Shown: positions 18,417 to 27,929, counted from the first letter of the stretch. The stretch: DNA of 64,000 bases from Bacteroidales bacterium (GCA_013138975.1 WTBR01000054.1:1-64000), one strand, 5' to 3'. Numbers and translations are program-made. The notes: generated by a model not told the origin, from the letters alone.

Positions 18417-20762
18417 ATGATTAAAAATTATTTAAAAATAACGTTCAGAAGTTTATATAAAAATAAACTTTTTACGAGTATTAACATACTTGGATTGGCA
18501 ACAGGAATGGCGGGTGCTCTACTTGTTTTTCTTTACATTCAATACGAACTAAATTTTGATAGATTCTTTAATAACTACGATAATATTTATCGTTTAGAAC
18601 GTAGTTATAATATTGGCGGAGAACAATCCGAAAATCCTTCGACTCCCTTTGGATTAGCTCCTTCGATTATGGAAGATATTCCATCAGTAGAAGTCGCTAC
18701 TAAATTTTTCAGAAAAACATCTAATATTAAATTTAAGGATGACGTATTTCAGGAACGAGTTTGCTACACCGACTCTCTCTTTTTTAAAGTATTTGATTTT
18801 AAATTTATTACAGGCAACGCTAATGAGGCAATCAAAAGTCCTGATGAAATAATCATCACACAAAGCCTTGCAAAAAGATATTTTGGCGATGAAAATCCAA
18901 TGGGTAAAGTTTTATTTTTTGATAATATTAAAACATTTAAAATAGCTGGTGTTATTAAAGATATCCCATCCAATTCTCATTTTAACTATAAAATTTTTGC
19001 CCCAATTTCTGATTTTAATAATGGAATCCCTGATAGCGAATGGTATAATAATTATTTCTTAACATTTGCTTTAATAAACAAGAATAGTGATTTAAACGAA
19101 ACCAAGAATAAAATCACAGAATTGTATATAAATAAAATGAACGACAATGATCGTAAAACGGATATTATCCTGCAGAATTTACAAGAGCAACATTTTAGTT
19201 ATAGTAATACTAGTAAGTTAAATGTATATCTTTTTTTAGCTATTGGTATTTTTATTCTGATTTTGGCTTCAATTAATTATATGAATTTAAATACGGCTAA
19301 ATACATTAAACGAACGAAAGAAGTTGGAATAAGAAAAATATTAGGAGCACATAAATTTCAACTTATTAAACAGTTTTTTGGCGAAACTTTTTTACTCACT
19401 ATCATTTCGGTATTTTTTGGGATACTGCTCGTTGAAACCATATTGCCTTATTTTAACCAAATTGCGGGTATCAATACAGATATTAATTATTTATCGAAGA
19501 GTTTTTTATTGATTGTTTTAAGCATTGTTCTTTTTTCAAGTTTTCTGTCCGGTTTTTATCCTGCGGTGTTTTTATCATCGTTTAAACCTGTTAGAATATT
19601 AAAAGGACAATTAGGATCGTTTAAGTTAAGTTCAAATCTTAGAAAAGTACTTGTAATTTTTCAATTCACAATTACTACAATTCTGTTAATTTCGATGGGT
19701 TTTATTTATTCCCAATTTAATTATATGACCAATAAAAACGTAGGGTTCACAACAGACAATACCTTATATCTTTATTTAAATTCTGATTTGGTAAGAAATT
19801 ACGATGCTTTTAAATCAACTTTATTAAGTAATCCTAAAATCATGGGACTTACTAAAACGGCCTTCTTACCAATGGATATGCAAGGTTTACTTAACAATAT
19901 TAATTGGGAAGATAGATTTGATCAGGAAAAAACAGCTTTTGGATTTCAATGTGTCGAATTTGACTTTTTAAATACGATTGATTATAAAATTGTTGAAGGG
20001 CGGTTTTTCTCAGAAGAATTCGTAACTGATTCAAACGCAGTTGTTATTAATCAGAAAGCACAAAAATTAATGAACTATGAGAACCCAATAGGAAAAAAAA
20101 TCATGTTTGGAGATACTGAAGAAGATGGTGTGCTCAATATAATTGGTGTAGTTGAAGATTTTCACAGTTTATCTGTTAATGAGAACATGGAACCGGTGAT
20201 GCTTTTGTTGAATTTTGAAGATTATTATAATTTCATTTTATTAAAATTAGACGGGATTAATAATGATGAAACCATACATTATATTTCGGAAACATGGAAA
20301 GAATTTTCACCGGGAATTCCGTTCGAATACAAATATCTGGATGACGAAATTGCAACAATGTATGGCGATACTGAAAAAACAGCCAAGGCATTTACTTTGT
20401 TTGTTATCATAGCTTTGTTAATATCCACTGCCGGATTATTCGGACTTTCAGCATTTACAGTTGAGCAAAAAACGAAAGAAATCGGAATTAGAAAAGCATT
20501 AGGAGCAAGTACTAAAACGGTATTTTTACTTCTGAATAAAACATTTACAAAATGGGTTATTATATCCATATTTATCGGAAGCCCGATTGCATATTATTTA
20601 ATGAGCAAATGGCTTACTAATTTTGCCTATCACATAAAACCCAATATTTTAATTTTTATATCTGCCGGGTTTGTAATATTATTTATTGCTCAATTTACGG
20701 TTACATTTCATACCATTAAAACAGCAAGAGCAAATCCTGTTGATAGTTTGAGATACGAGTAA
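18417..20762 (+). CDS. ABC transporter permease, FtsX/MacB family
   Basis: The 781-residue protein has the two-copy architecture of MacB-type permeases. An N-terminal helix (~20-40) is followed by a MacB_PCD periplasmic domain (to ~265) and an FtsX domain with three helices after RTKEVGIRKILGAHKFQL. A fourth helix comes at ~415, then a second periplasmic domain (to ~650) and a second FtsX domain after KTKEIGIRKALGAS, ending in three helices. It uses ATP hydrolysis by a separate ATPase (none adjacent) to drive mechanotransmission, for example lipoprotein or peptide export. Divergent from and probably controlled by the sigma-54 two-component pair. Such permease/NtrC pairings recur in Bacteroidota. 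Confidence 0.9.
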   Translation: MIKNYLKITFRSLYKNKLFTSINILGLATGMAGALLVFLYIQYELNFDRFFNNYDNIYRLERSYNIGGEQSENPSTPFGLAPSIMEDIPSVEVATKFFRKTSNIKFKDDVFQERVCYTDSLFFKVFDFKFITGNANEAIKSPDEIIITQSLAKRYFGDENPMGKVLFFDNIKTFKIAGVIKDIPSNSHFNYKIFAPISDFNNGIPDSEWYNNYFLTFALINKNSDLNETKNKITELYINKMNDNDRKTDIILQNLQEQHFSYSNTSKLNVYLFLAIGIFILILASINYMNLNTAKYIKRTKEVGIRKILGAHKFQLIKQFFGETFLLTIISVFFGILLVETILPYFNQIAGINTDINYLSKSFLLIVLSIVLFSSFLSGFYPAVFLSSFKPVRILKGQLGSFKLSSNLRKVLVIFQFTITTILLISMGFIYSQFNYMTNKNVGFTTDNTLYLYLNSDLVRNYDAFKSTLLSNPKIMGLTKTAFLPMDMQGLLNNINWEDRFDQEKTAFGFQCVEFDFLNTIDYKIVEGRFFSEEFVTDSNAVVINQKAQKLMNYENPIGKKIMFGDTEEDGVLNIIGVVEDFHSLSVNENMEPVMLLLNFEDYYNFILLKLDGINNDETIHYISETWKEFSPGIPFEYKYLDDEIATMYGDTEKTAKAFTLFVIIALLISTAGLFGLSAFTVEQKTKEIGIRKALGASTKTVFLLLNKTFTKWVIISIFIGSPIAYYLMSKWLTNFAYHIKPNILIFISAGFVILFIAQFTVTFHTIKTARANPVDSLRYE

Positions 20763-21279
20763 AGTAAAGTCTTAGTGAAACTTTGTGCGTCCTTTGTGAC
20801 TCTTTGTGGTATAGTTTTAAAAGCTATTACACAGAGGTTCACAAAGAATACTCTACGGTTCACAAAGGAATAAAAACACTTCGACAAGCTCAGTGTGACA
20901 GACTATAATACAATAATCTATTTTTCCGAATTTGTCATTCTGAGCTTGTCGAAGAATCTATTTTATTATTATTATTAAGATATTTCGACAGGCTCAATAT
21001 GACAGTATGAATTACAATAGTTTGTCATAATTCCCCTTTGCAATAAGAAAATTATGTAGATAGTTTGAGACACAAATAAAGCAAAAGGTGTTCTGAAAAT
21101 CTTCGTGTAACTTTGCGGTAAAATAAAAATAACCTAACCGCAAAGAATCGAAAAGTACACACTAAGGCGCTCAAAGAAAAAACACTTCGACAAGCTCAGT
21201 GTGACAATCTGATTAAAAGATGGTTGTCATGCTGAATTTATCGAAGTATAGACAAGCATCTGACTTTTTGGTCACTCTC
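20763..21279. repeat. Intergenic block of two repeat families
   Basis: No gene. At 20770-20870 and 21100-21180 are GTGCGTCCTTTGTG / CACAAAG and TTTGCGGTAAAA / CCGCAAAG inverted repeats. At 20877-21020 and 21182-21275 are REP-like CTTCGACAAGCTCAGTGTGACA / TGTCATGCTGAATTTATCGAAG units. The block separates the convergent permease and pepT genes and probably terminates both. Confidence 0.75.
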
Positions 21280-22506
21280 TTATTTCGTAGATTTCTCAAC
21301 AATTTTTAAAATAACCTGAACGGCTTTTTCCATTGATTCCAAAGGAATAAATTCTTGCTTGCCATGGAAATTATGACCTCCTGTAAAAATATTTGGACAA
21401 GGTAATCCCATATATGAAAGTCGAGCTCCATCGGTACCTCCTCGAATAGGTTTTACATTGGGAGTAATACCTACTTCGATCATTGCTTGTTTGGCTTGTT
21501 CTACAATATGAAAAACTGGTTCTATTTTTTTGCGCATATTGTAATACTGATCCTCTAACTGATATCGTGCAACTTCCCGATTATATTTTTTATTTATCAA
21601 GCTTACTACTTCCTTAATAAATGTCTTTTTTTGTTCAAACTTATCCATATCATGATCTCGAATAAGATAATGAATTTCTGCGGTTTCAACTGTTCCTATA
21701 AATCTTATAATATGGAAAAATCCTTCGAGGTTTTCTGTCAATTCGGGTCGTTGATCTATAGGCAACATATCGTTTAATTCCGTTGCTACATGTATTGCAT
21801 TAATCATTTTCCCTTTTGCGTAACCGGGATGAATATCTCTTCCTTGTATCTTAATTGAGATGCCGGCAGCATTAAAGTTCTCATATTCCAGTTCGCCTAC
21901 TTCTCCTCCATCCATTGTGTATGCGTAGTCAGCTCCAAATTTCTTAACATCAAAAAAATCAACTCCTTTACCTATTTCCTCATCGGGTGTAAAAGCTACT
22001 TTTATTGTACCATGCTTTATTTCCGGATTCTTTACAAGATATTCAAGTGCAGTCATAATCTCGGCAATTCCTGCTTTATCATCAGCTCCAAGCAAAGTGT
22101 TTCCACTTGCAGTTATAATGGTTTGCCCGGTATAATTTTTAAGTTCAGGGAAATCTTTTACCGTCAAATGAATATTCAAATCTTTATTAATGATGATATC
22201 TTCACCAGTATAATTTTCAAAAACCTGCGGCCTTACATTTTTTCCGCTCATATCGGGAGCAGTATCCATGTGTGCTAAAAATGCTATAACAGGAATGTCT
22301 TTATCTATATTTGATGGTAAACTTGCTGTTACATATCCATATTCATCAATTCCAGCATCTTTCAAACCCAAATTCGCCAATTCTTTTTCGAGAATTCGGG
22401 CTAAATCAAATTGCTTTTTTGTGCTGGGATATGTTTCTGAATTTTCATCTGACTTTGTATCAATCTGAACGTATCTTAAAAATCTATTGAGTATTTCCTG
22501 TTTCAT
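21280..22506 (-). CDS. pepT: Peptidase T (tripeptide aminopeptidase, M20B)
   Basis: Removes the N-terminal residue from tripeptides in the cytosol using two zinc ions. Motifs: AFLAHMDTAPD (His and Asp ligands), LLGADDKAGIAEI (bridging Asp), FTPDEEIGKG (catalytic Glu pair), DGGEVGELEYE. The start was set at ATG 22506 (MKQEILNRFLRYV), giving 408 residues, the family length. The frame stays open 42 codons further upstream, but that hydrophobic stretch is not part of the family. Monocistronic, bounded by repeats downstream. Confidence 0.94.
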   Translation of the reverse strand: MKQEILNRFLRYVQIDTKSDENSETYPSTKKQFDLARILEKELANLGLKDAGIDEYGYVTASLPSNIDKDIPVIAFLAHMDTAPDMSGKNVRPQVFENYTGEDIIINKDLNIHLTVKDFPELKNYTGQTIITASGNTLLGADDKAGIAEIMTALEYLVKNPEIKHGTIKVAFTPDEEIGKGVDFFDVKKFGADYAYTMDGGEVGELEYENFNAAGISIKIQGRDIHPGYAKGKMINAIHVATELNDMLPIDQRPELTENLEGFFHIIRFIGTVETAEIHYLIRDHDMDKFEQKKTFIKEVVSLINKKYNREVARYQLEDQYYNMRKKIEPVFHIVEQAKQAMIEVGITPNVKPIRGGTDGARLSYMGLPCPNIFTGGHNFHGKQEFIPLESMEKAVQVILKIVEKSTK

Positions 22507-22782
22507 TTCTACTAAATTTAAACCTTTTGTGTAATTGATTGTAAAGATAAAGGAATAAAATTGAATGAAATTCCAAAATACAAATATCAAAAAACAAATA
22601 ATATTCAAAATCCAAACAAAACAATGAAACAACAGATTTTTAAGTTTTGAAATTTGATTTTTGAGATTTGAGATTTATTTGGACTTTGGTGTTTGTTTAT
22701 TGTAATTTATCTGATATTTGTATTATAATGATTTGATAAAATAAGTCCATCAAAAAGAACTAATAATTTAAATCTAAACATT

Positions 22783-23463
22783 ATGTTAAGTAAAAATATC
22801 TTTCAGTATTTATCCGATTTAACGGAGAACAATTACAAAGAGTGGTTTCATGAAAATAAACCGGCTTATCAGGTTTTAAGAATAGAATTTGAACAATTTA
22901 TTGCTCATACCATAGCATCGATAGCCCAATTTGATAATTCTGTAAAATCCATTGAGCCTAAAAAATGTATATTCAGGATTAATCGCGACGTACGGTTTTC
23001 AAAAGATAAATCGCCATATAAAACTAATTTCGGCGGGTTTATTGTTCCCGGTGGGAAAAGTGCAGGTTATGCCGGATATTATATTCATATTGAGCCGGGA
23101 AATTGCTTTTTGGCAGGAGGAATCTATATGCCACCACCTGATAGATTAAAAGCTGTACGAACAGAGATTTATGAGAATGCCGAAGATTTCAAAAAGATAA
23201 TTAATAGCAAAAAATTTAAAAAGCATTTTAAAGAAATTGCAAGCGAAGGTAAATTAAAAACGGCTCCTAAAGGATTCCCTAAAGATTTTGAAGATATAGA
23301 TTTACTTAGGCATAAACATTACACCGTAGCAAAACACATTAAAGATGATATAGTTACATCGGAAAAATTTGCTGACGAAATTACAGAGACTTTTAAAGCG
23401 CTATATCCTTTTAATGCTTTTATTAATGAGGCTATAAATTATCAATTAAGTTTAGACGAATAG
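22783..23463 (+). CDS. DUF2461 (TIGR02453) family protein
   Basis: The 226-residue protein matches this family along its length: NNYKEWFHENKPAY near the start, RINRDVRFSKDKSPYKTNFGG in the middle, and YIHIEPGNCFLAGGIYMP. The family is widespread in bacteria and fungi and has no established biochemical role. Cytoplasmic, no signal. Upstream 276 bp are AT-rich with direct repeats of AAATTT/TTTGAGATT type; downstream come REP-like repeats. Likely a single-gene unit. Confidence 0.85.
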   Translation: MLSKNIFQYLSDLTENNYKEWFHENKPAYQVLRIEFEQFIAHTIASIAQFDNSVKSIEPKKCIFRINRDVRFSKDKSPYKTNFGGFIVPGGKSAGYAGYYIHIEPGNCFLAGGIYMPPPDRLKAVRTEIYENAEDFKKIINSKKFKKHFKEIASEGKLKTAPKGFPKDFEDIDLLRHKHYTVAKHIKDDIVTSEKFADEITETFKALYPFNAFINEAINYQLSLDE

Positions 23464-23474
23464 CAATGGTGTTG

Positions 23475-23735
23475 TCATTCCAAGCTTGACTGGGAATCTC
23501 GAGTGATTAGTTAATTGAAAATAAACATATTTCGCCAAGCTCAGTATGACAATTCGTATTAGAAAGCTTGTCATACTGAACTTGTCATACTGTCCCGATA
23601 GCTATCGGGATGTCGAAGTATGCCAAGTTAATAACAAATAGTATTAGTTTTGTCATTCCCGGCTTGACCGGGAATCTCAAAATCAAAAAAAAGATTCCGT
23701 CCCAATATGTATCGGAATCGCCCAAAATAACACAA
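23475..23735. repeat. REP-like and TTGACCGGGAATCTC repeats before trmJ-like gene
   Basis: Contains GTCATTCCAAGCTTGACTGGGAATCTC, an inverted-repeat partner TTTCGCCAAGCTCAGTATGACA / TGTCATACTGAACTTGTC, the nested palindrome CCCGATAGCTATCGGG, and a second GTCATTCCCGGCTTGACCGGGAATCTC. Two repeat families are interleaved, as also seen at 10096-10212. The block ends within ~20 bp of the next start codon. Confidence 0.75.
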
Positions 23736-23755
23736 GAACAAAGAACCAAAAAAAA

Positions 23756-24445
23756 ATGCAAATACACTTTATACTCGTTGAACCGGCAGTACCTGAAAAT
23801 GTAGGATCTGCTGCCCGCGCAATAAAAACAATGGGATTTTCTTCATTTCGATTAGTAAATACCAAGGCTCATTTAAACGAAAAAGCAAGTTGGCTTGCTC
23901 ATGCATCCAATGAGATTCTGGAAAACGCAAAGGTTTTTGAAACCCTAAAAGATGCTACCAGTGATATTGACTGGATTATTGGAACATCGGCAAAAAAGCG
24001 AAGGGTAAATGAAGATTATTATCCTGTAAATAAAATCAATGAATTGATTCAGTCTAAAGCAAATACCATTAAAAATTTAGCCATTGTTTTTGGCCGTGAG
24101 GAAAGCGGATTAACAAACGATGAATTAAAACTTTGCGATGTGGTTACAAGTGTTCCCATGAAAACCACTTACCCATCATTGAATCTTGCACAATCGGTAA
24201 TGATTTATGCCTATACCTTATCAATGCTTGAATACGATGATGAAGAAAAACCTAATAAGAAATCGAATCAGGCAGAATTAAACATTTTAAAAACGAATAC
24301 AGAAAATATACTTTCCGAAATCGGATTTGTAAATGATTCTTCGATTTATAACCGCATCATGGAGCGATTAATGATTCTTGGAGAAAAAGATATTCATTTG
24401 CTACTTTCTATTGAGCATAAATTAAATGAGAAGCTTAAGAAATAA
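23756..24445 (+). CDS. trmJ: SpoU/TrmH-family RNA methyltransferase, TrmJ-like
   Basis: Transfers methyl from SAM to a ribose 2'-OH; the TrmJ type acts on tRNA position 32. All three trefoil-knot motifs are visible: PENVGSAARA (residues 13-22), IVFGREESGLTNDEL (~110) and YPSLNLAQSVMIYAY (~140), followed by the C-terminal extension typical of TrmJ. 229 residues, normal length. Residues 92-229 are duplicated, with mostly silent differences, at 28590-28999, beyond the PtuAB island. That implies an element integrated at this gene's 3' end and rebuilt it with its own copy. Confidence 0.88.
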   Translation: MQIHFILVEPAVPENVGSAARAIKTMGFSSFRLVNTKAHLNEKASWLAHASNEILENAKVFETLKDATSDIDWIIGTSAKKRRVNEDYYPVNKINELIQSKANTIKNLAIVFGREESGLTNDELKLCDVVTSVPMKTTYPSLNLAQSVMIYAYTLSMLEYDDEEKPNKKSNQAELNILKTNTENILSEIGFVNDSSIYNRIMERLMILGEKDIHLLLSIEHKLNEKLKK

Positions 24446-24492
24446 GTATCAAATACAATAATTTTATATTTCTTATTAGGCTTTTGTGTGTT

Positions 24493-25110
24493 TTAATTAA
24501 CGGAAATATTATCATCATGCAACGTGGAATAAATATTTTCAACAAAACTATCAAATTCTCCTATTACTTCTTTTATTTCAGGTAAGCTCAATTGATTTGA
24601 ATATATTTTGACTTGTTCTGCTATTGTTGCCCTGCGCTCAACTAATGATTTATTATTAAGTCCAAACAGAGAAATAGTGTTAGCGACACGTTCTCCATTT
24701 ATCTTATCTATTGTTTTCTCACCAATATTTCCAGTAAATGAATAATGAAAAAAACTAGAGGGATTATCTATTGTTGGGTTTAATATATTATTGTAATCTT
24801 GTTTATGTATATGTTTGTCTTTATATTTTGCACCATAATTTTCTCTATTGCAAGAAACAAGAAGATTATTCCAGTTAAACGTTTCTTCAGGGAAAAGTGC
24901 TCTTTTTTTAAAGTGATCAATATGTGAGTTTCTACTATTATGGTCTAAAGCAATTTCTGTATATGCACATTGATTATTTTGTTCAATATCAAGTATATGT
25001 TCACGTACATTTGAACCAATAGCTTGACTTAATGTTTTCCATTCTGTTGGTGATTCTTTTTTTAAATATTTAGCATAAAAATCAGGCTCTTTTTTATTGA
25101 TTTGTTTCAT
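24493..25110 (-). CDS. PtuB-like HNH nuclease (Septu-type defence)
   Basis: The 205-residue protein has an HNH core: NQCAYTE (Cys48), SHIDHFKKR (His63, His66), then FNWNNLLVSCNRENYGAKYKDKH (Asn82, Cys87). This layout matches the TIGR02646/PtuB family of Septu, in which an ATPase (PtuA) partner licenses the nuclease to cut invader nucleic acid. The second Cys of the usual CxxCxY-like knuckle is Thr51 here, so one zinc ligand may be missing. It follows the ATPase gene by 14 bp on the same strand. The pair lies between the intact trmJ-like gene and that gene's displaced 3' copy. Confidence 0.72.
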   Translation of the reverse strand: MKQINKKEPDFYAKYLKKESPTEWKTLSQAIGSNVREHILDIEQNNQCAYTEIALDHNSRNSHIDHFKKRALFPEETFNWNNLLVSCNRENYGAKYKDKHIHKQDYNNILNPTIDNPSSFFHYSFTGNIGEKTIDKINGERVANTISLFGLNNKSLVERRATIAEQVKIYSNQLSLPEIKEVIGEFDSFVENIYSTLHDDNISVN

Positions 25111-25124
25111 TTAATAAGAGTTTC

Positions 25125-26180
25125 TTAATTATGAGATAATCGAGCTAATTCTAACCTAATCAATGTTAAGTCACGGTCATTACGTCCAAGAATATTTTCC
25201 ATTTCAGTAAGTAATGTTTTAAATTCCGATTTGTTTTGTTTGTTATCAAGTAACATTTTCTGTAAGTGCTCAATTTTTTCTTCAACTTTAGGAGTCCGTA
25301 AGCCTTTCACCCCAAATATTTCTAATAATATTTCATCAATACGTTTGCCATATGAATATGTATTATTATCAATAACTTTTATAATACCATTTTCCTTGGT
25401 TAGAATTTTGAGGCATTCTTTTTTTATTCCTCCAACAATATAAGGAGAGTGTGTAGTAATAATTATTTGAAGGTTATTTTTAATGGCTACCTTTTCATAA
25501 AGTTCCACAATGCGACTTTGCCAATTTGGATGCAAAGAGGTTTCCGGCTCATCAATTAATATAATACTATCTTTAATATCAGAAAGGTAAAGAGGTAGTA
25601 ATTTTGTTATTATTTCCCTTTCTCCTCCTGATAAGTCATAGATTTTTAAATTGTTATGGTTTTTATTTCTAAAAAAAACGTTTTTATCTTTATTTAAACT
25701 ATCAAATTCAATTTCCAAATCAAGACATTCTAATATGTTTTTTATCTTATTACGTGTTTTTTCATAAGCTTCACTACTTTTTGTATCATCTTCATAAATT
25801 AACTTGTCCACATAGTTGACAATTGCATCATCAATATCATATAATTCTTTATCTGCCTCGTAATAGATTACTTTTGATGCATATTCCGTTGCTATATGTT
25901 TAAGGAAAGCTGGTGTAGTTGAATATTTACCTTCTTCGTCACTCCAAGGTGTTTTTATCTCATCAACATCTACAATATCTTCTCCATAAATATACCTTTT
26001 CTCAAAAGCATTTTCCCCTTTAGTAAATATGCGATTAATAAAATCTAGTAAAGTTGTTTTCCCACTTCCATTTATACCACAAATTACGGTCACCGGATTT
26101 GTCTTACCTTCATTTGTAAAATTAATATCAAAATTTTCTAATACTTTATATTTATTTATGTGTAAAGATTTTACTTTCAT
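25125..26180 (-). CDS. PtuA-like ABC/SMC-type ATPase (Septu-type defence)
   Basis: The 351-residue ATPase has Walker A GINGSGKTT (35-43), the ABC signature LSGGEREI, Walker B IILIDEPETSLHP and the H-loop ITTHSPYIV. Only a short helical insert separates the halves, which suits RecF/AAA_21-type and PtuA proteins rather than OLD nucleases (no TOPRIM follows). It is the first gene of a two-gene operon with the HNH nuclease. In Septu, PtuA forms oligomers that hold PtuB and sense NTP depletion or phage. The same ATPase/HNH pair is also an effector in some retrons; no reverse transcriptase or msr-like gene lies nearby. Confidence 0.75.
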   Translation of the reverse strand: MKVKSLHINKYKVLENFDINFTNEGKTNPVTVICGINGSGKTTLLDFINRIFTKGENAFEKRYIYGEDIVDVDEIKTPWSDEEGKYSTTPAFLKHIATEYASKVIYYEADKELYDIDDAIVNYVDKLIYEDDTKSSEAYEKTRNKIKNILECLDLEIEFDSLNKDKNVFFRNKNHNNLKIYDLSGGEREIITKLLPLYLSDIKDSIILIDEPETSLHPNWQSRIVELYEKVAIKNNLQIIITTHSPYIVGGIKKECLKILTKENGIIKVIDNNTYSYGKRIDEILLEIFGVKGLRTPKVEEKIEHLQKMLLDNKQNKSEFKTLLTEMENILGRNDRDLTLIRLELARLSHN

Positions 26181-26553
26181 AATAAATTACATTTATATAA
26201 TCATTTTTATGGTATCGCAGCAAAGATAAAATATTATTCCTATAAGCTTATAGAGCTTGAGAGAATGTACGAATCTATTACATTATATATGTTGTTTCCT
26301 GAATATGATATAATTTTGAATTAACTGTTTATTACTATTTTACCAAGTATAAAGCCTAATTTGTTATTATAACAAATATAACAAAAATGCTTGTTTTATA
26401 TGCATGCAAGGAATATCAAACAAGTAAATTGAAGGATATCTGGACAAATAAGATTTAATGACTCATAATAGAAGTGGCAAAACTGCTAATATATGAATGT
26501 GGAATAGAAAAATTACAAACGTAGCTGAAAGCTGCAAATCGGGTAAGCAAGGA
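26181..26553. other. Intergenic region upstream of PtuA-like gene
   Basis: No intact gene. It carries the promoter side of the ptuAB-like operon and a ~110-bp repeat at 26354-26465 whose second copy (28494-28599) abuts the trmJ 3' fragment. Confidence 0.5.
26354..26465. repeat. Dispersed ~110-bp repeat, copy A
   Basis: Aligns with 28494-28599 over its length: GCCTAA(T/C)TTGTTATTA, AACAAAAATGCTTG / AACAAAATTATTTG, then ATTGAAGGATATCTGGACAA / ATTGAACAATATACGGACAA, and AAGATTTAATGA / AAGATTAATGAG. By eye 70-75% identical. Copy B contains GCCTAAC, a perfect RYYYAAC box. Possibly the end of a mobile unit. Confidence 0.5.
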
Positions 26554-26906
26554 TCAAAAAAATTGAAAAAATCCCTTGATTAAAATCTTGTGTGCATCGC
26601 AAAGTGATTTTAACGAAAATATTTTAAACTCCTGCATGCTACCATAAACTTCTATTGCATTTTTTACCTCAAATATATCTTTTTAAAGTGCTGATATTCT
26701 TTTATTGTCTAGTAAGTCCGTAATTTGCTCAATGGTAAGCGTATTACATTCAATTTCAAGTGAAGATTGAATTGTTTTTATTCTATTTTTTTCCTTAATT
26801 CAGTTGGCTGCTTTAATAAATGAGCTGCATTTATTTCACCAATTCTCTCGGATACAGAAGCAATCAAAAATGAAATTTTTTTTGTTATTTCGTATGGTGG
26901 TTTCAT
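26554..26906 (-). pseudogene. Fic-family protein, N-terminal remnant
   Basis: From ATG at 26906 the minus strand reads MKPPYEITKKISFLIASVSE and on to LRKK, the typical start of Bacteroidota Fic/DOC proteins. One A is missing in an A-run near 26789-26796, after which the next frame continues NRIKTIQSSLEIECNTLTIE up to TAA at 26683-26685. The same frame resumes KDIFEVKNAIEVYGSMQEF before ending at TGA 26554. The HPFxxGNGR catalytic region is absent. Fic enzymes AMPylate target proteins. This copy is dead: frameshift, nonsense codon and missing catalytic half. Confidence 0.72.
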
Positions 26907-26913
26907 AACCTAA

Positions 26914-26951
26914 GCATCTTTGATAGTATCATATGACACTATCAAAGATGC
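26914..26951. repeat. Perfect 14-bp hairpin upstream of Fic remnant
   Basis: GCATCTTTGATAGT and its exact inverse ACTATCAAAGATGC flank a 10-base loop (ATCATATGAC). It lies between the Fic remnant and the transposase remnant. No T-run follows, so an operator or an element end is as likely as a terminator. Confidence 0.6.
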
Positions 26952-26998
26952 TCTTTCTATGTGAAAAGTGCGTGAATTTAAATTAAGCTAAAGGCTGT

Positions 26999-27115
26999 TT
27001 ATCTAAAAGCTGCTACCAATACAATAACTCCTAAATCATTTGCTTTTTTAAGTTCACTGCCTGTATTGTAGCCTTTATCAAATAGAACTGTAAAATGCAG
27101 CCTTTTACAATGCTA
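26999..27115 (-). pseudogene. Transposase remnant (IS1182-like)
   Basis: The minus strand reads KRLHFTVLFDKGYNTGSELK and on to DLGVIVLVAAF then stop, resembling the ...DKGYHTGxEL... segment of DDE transposases of the IS1182 type. Only ~38 codons are preserved, with a stop codon upstream in frame. It shows that an IS element once sat in this island. Confidence 0.5.
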
Positions 27116-27275
27116 AAGATAGTGATTAGCTAAGATTTTTTGTAAATACAATAATTCTTATGTGTTGTAGCTCAAATACTCCCTAAATAAAAACACAAAA
27201 ACCCATCGATAAATACATAGAGTAAAGTTCAGAATTTAGTTCAATATTAACTCATCGCCAGATCTTGCAGACCGC

Positions 27276-27902
27276 TCATAGTTCTATGTTGTATGCTGCC
27301 TTTTTATATCCAATTTCATGAATTGTTACAGAACTAGTAAAACCACCAGAGATGCTCAATTTAATCCATCCGTAGACTGGATTTTCATCATTTTCAATTA
27401 TTATTCCGATATACACATTTGATAAATCATACCAATTCCCATAATGATGGATTATTCCATCGCCTCCAACTACTTGACTTGCATAATCAACGCTAAGAAT
27501 CTCCATGTTTTCTCGAACCCAATTATTATCTACGTTTAAAGTATCTCCATAATCTAATATCTCAGGAGATAAAATCGAATCATTAGTCAATACTTTTGTT
27601 TTATCATTTAGACACTTAAATATAAAATCTGAAAAAAAATAGCCAAGCTTAGAATAAGCCGAAATTTCAAACGCAACGTCATTTATCCCGTTAAAATCAA
27701 TATCTATTTTATTTTCCATACTACCATCACCGTAATAATATATATAAAAATTTAGTACCGTATCAAGAATCCTAACCGTTGCATTATTGTCTCCAATTAC
27801 TAAAAAGGTATCTAAATCTTCAGTAGGATTATTTTCCTCTTCTTTTTCACAAGAGTAAAAAAGACTTAAAATAATTAATAATAAAATCAGTCTAATTTTC
27901 AT
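27276..27902 (-). CDS. Hypothetical lipoprotein
   Basis: Signal peptide with lipobox LFYSC (Cys18) followed by EKEEEN, typical of surface-exposed lipoproteins in this phylum. The 190-residue mature part is beta-rich; GDGSMENKIDIDFNGINDVAF resembles a 'calculated' beta-sandwich segment, and VYGWIKLSISGGFTSSVTIHEIGYK near the C terminus is the kind of ending seen in PEP-CTERM/secreted beta proteins of Bacteroidota. I do not recognise the family. Stands alone in the island between the IS/Fic remnants and the trmJ 3' fragment. Confidence 0.65.
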   Translation of the reverse strand: MKIRLILLLIILSLFYSCEKEEENNPTEDLDTFLVIGDNNATVRILDTVLNFYIYYYGDGSMENKIDIDFNGINDVAFEISAYSKLGYFFSDFIFKCLNDKTKVLTNDSILSPEILDYGDTLNVDNNWVRENMEILSVDYASQVVGGDGIIHHYGNWYDLSNVYIGIIIENDENPVYGWIKLSISGGFTSSVTIHEIGYKKAAYNIEL

Positions 27903-27929
27903 GTTTGCTTGTTTTTAAGCTTACTTGCA

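Noticed and set aside
22507..22632. Longer pepT reading from 22632
   Set aside because: The extra 42 residues are a hydrophobic stretch absent from the M20B family; ATG 22506 gives the normal length.
10096..23735. CRISPR array from recurring repeats
   Set aside because: Repeats are dispersed inverted REP-like units in separate intergenic gaps, without regular spacing or unique spacers.
24493..26180. Retron or OLD-family system
   Set aside because: No reverse transcriptase or msr/msd-like RNA nearby and no TOPRIM domain in the ATPase; an HNH partner fits Septu better.
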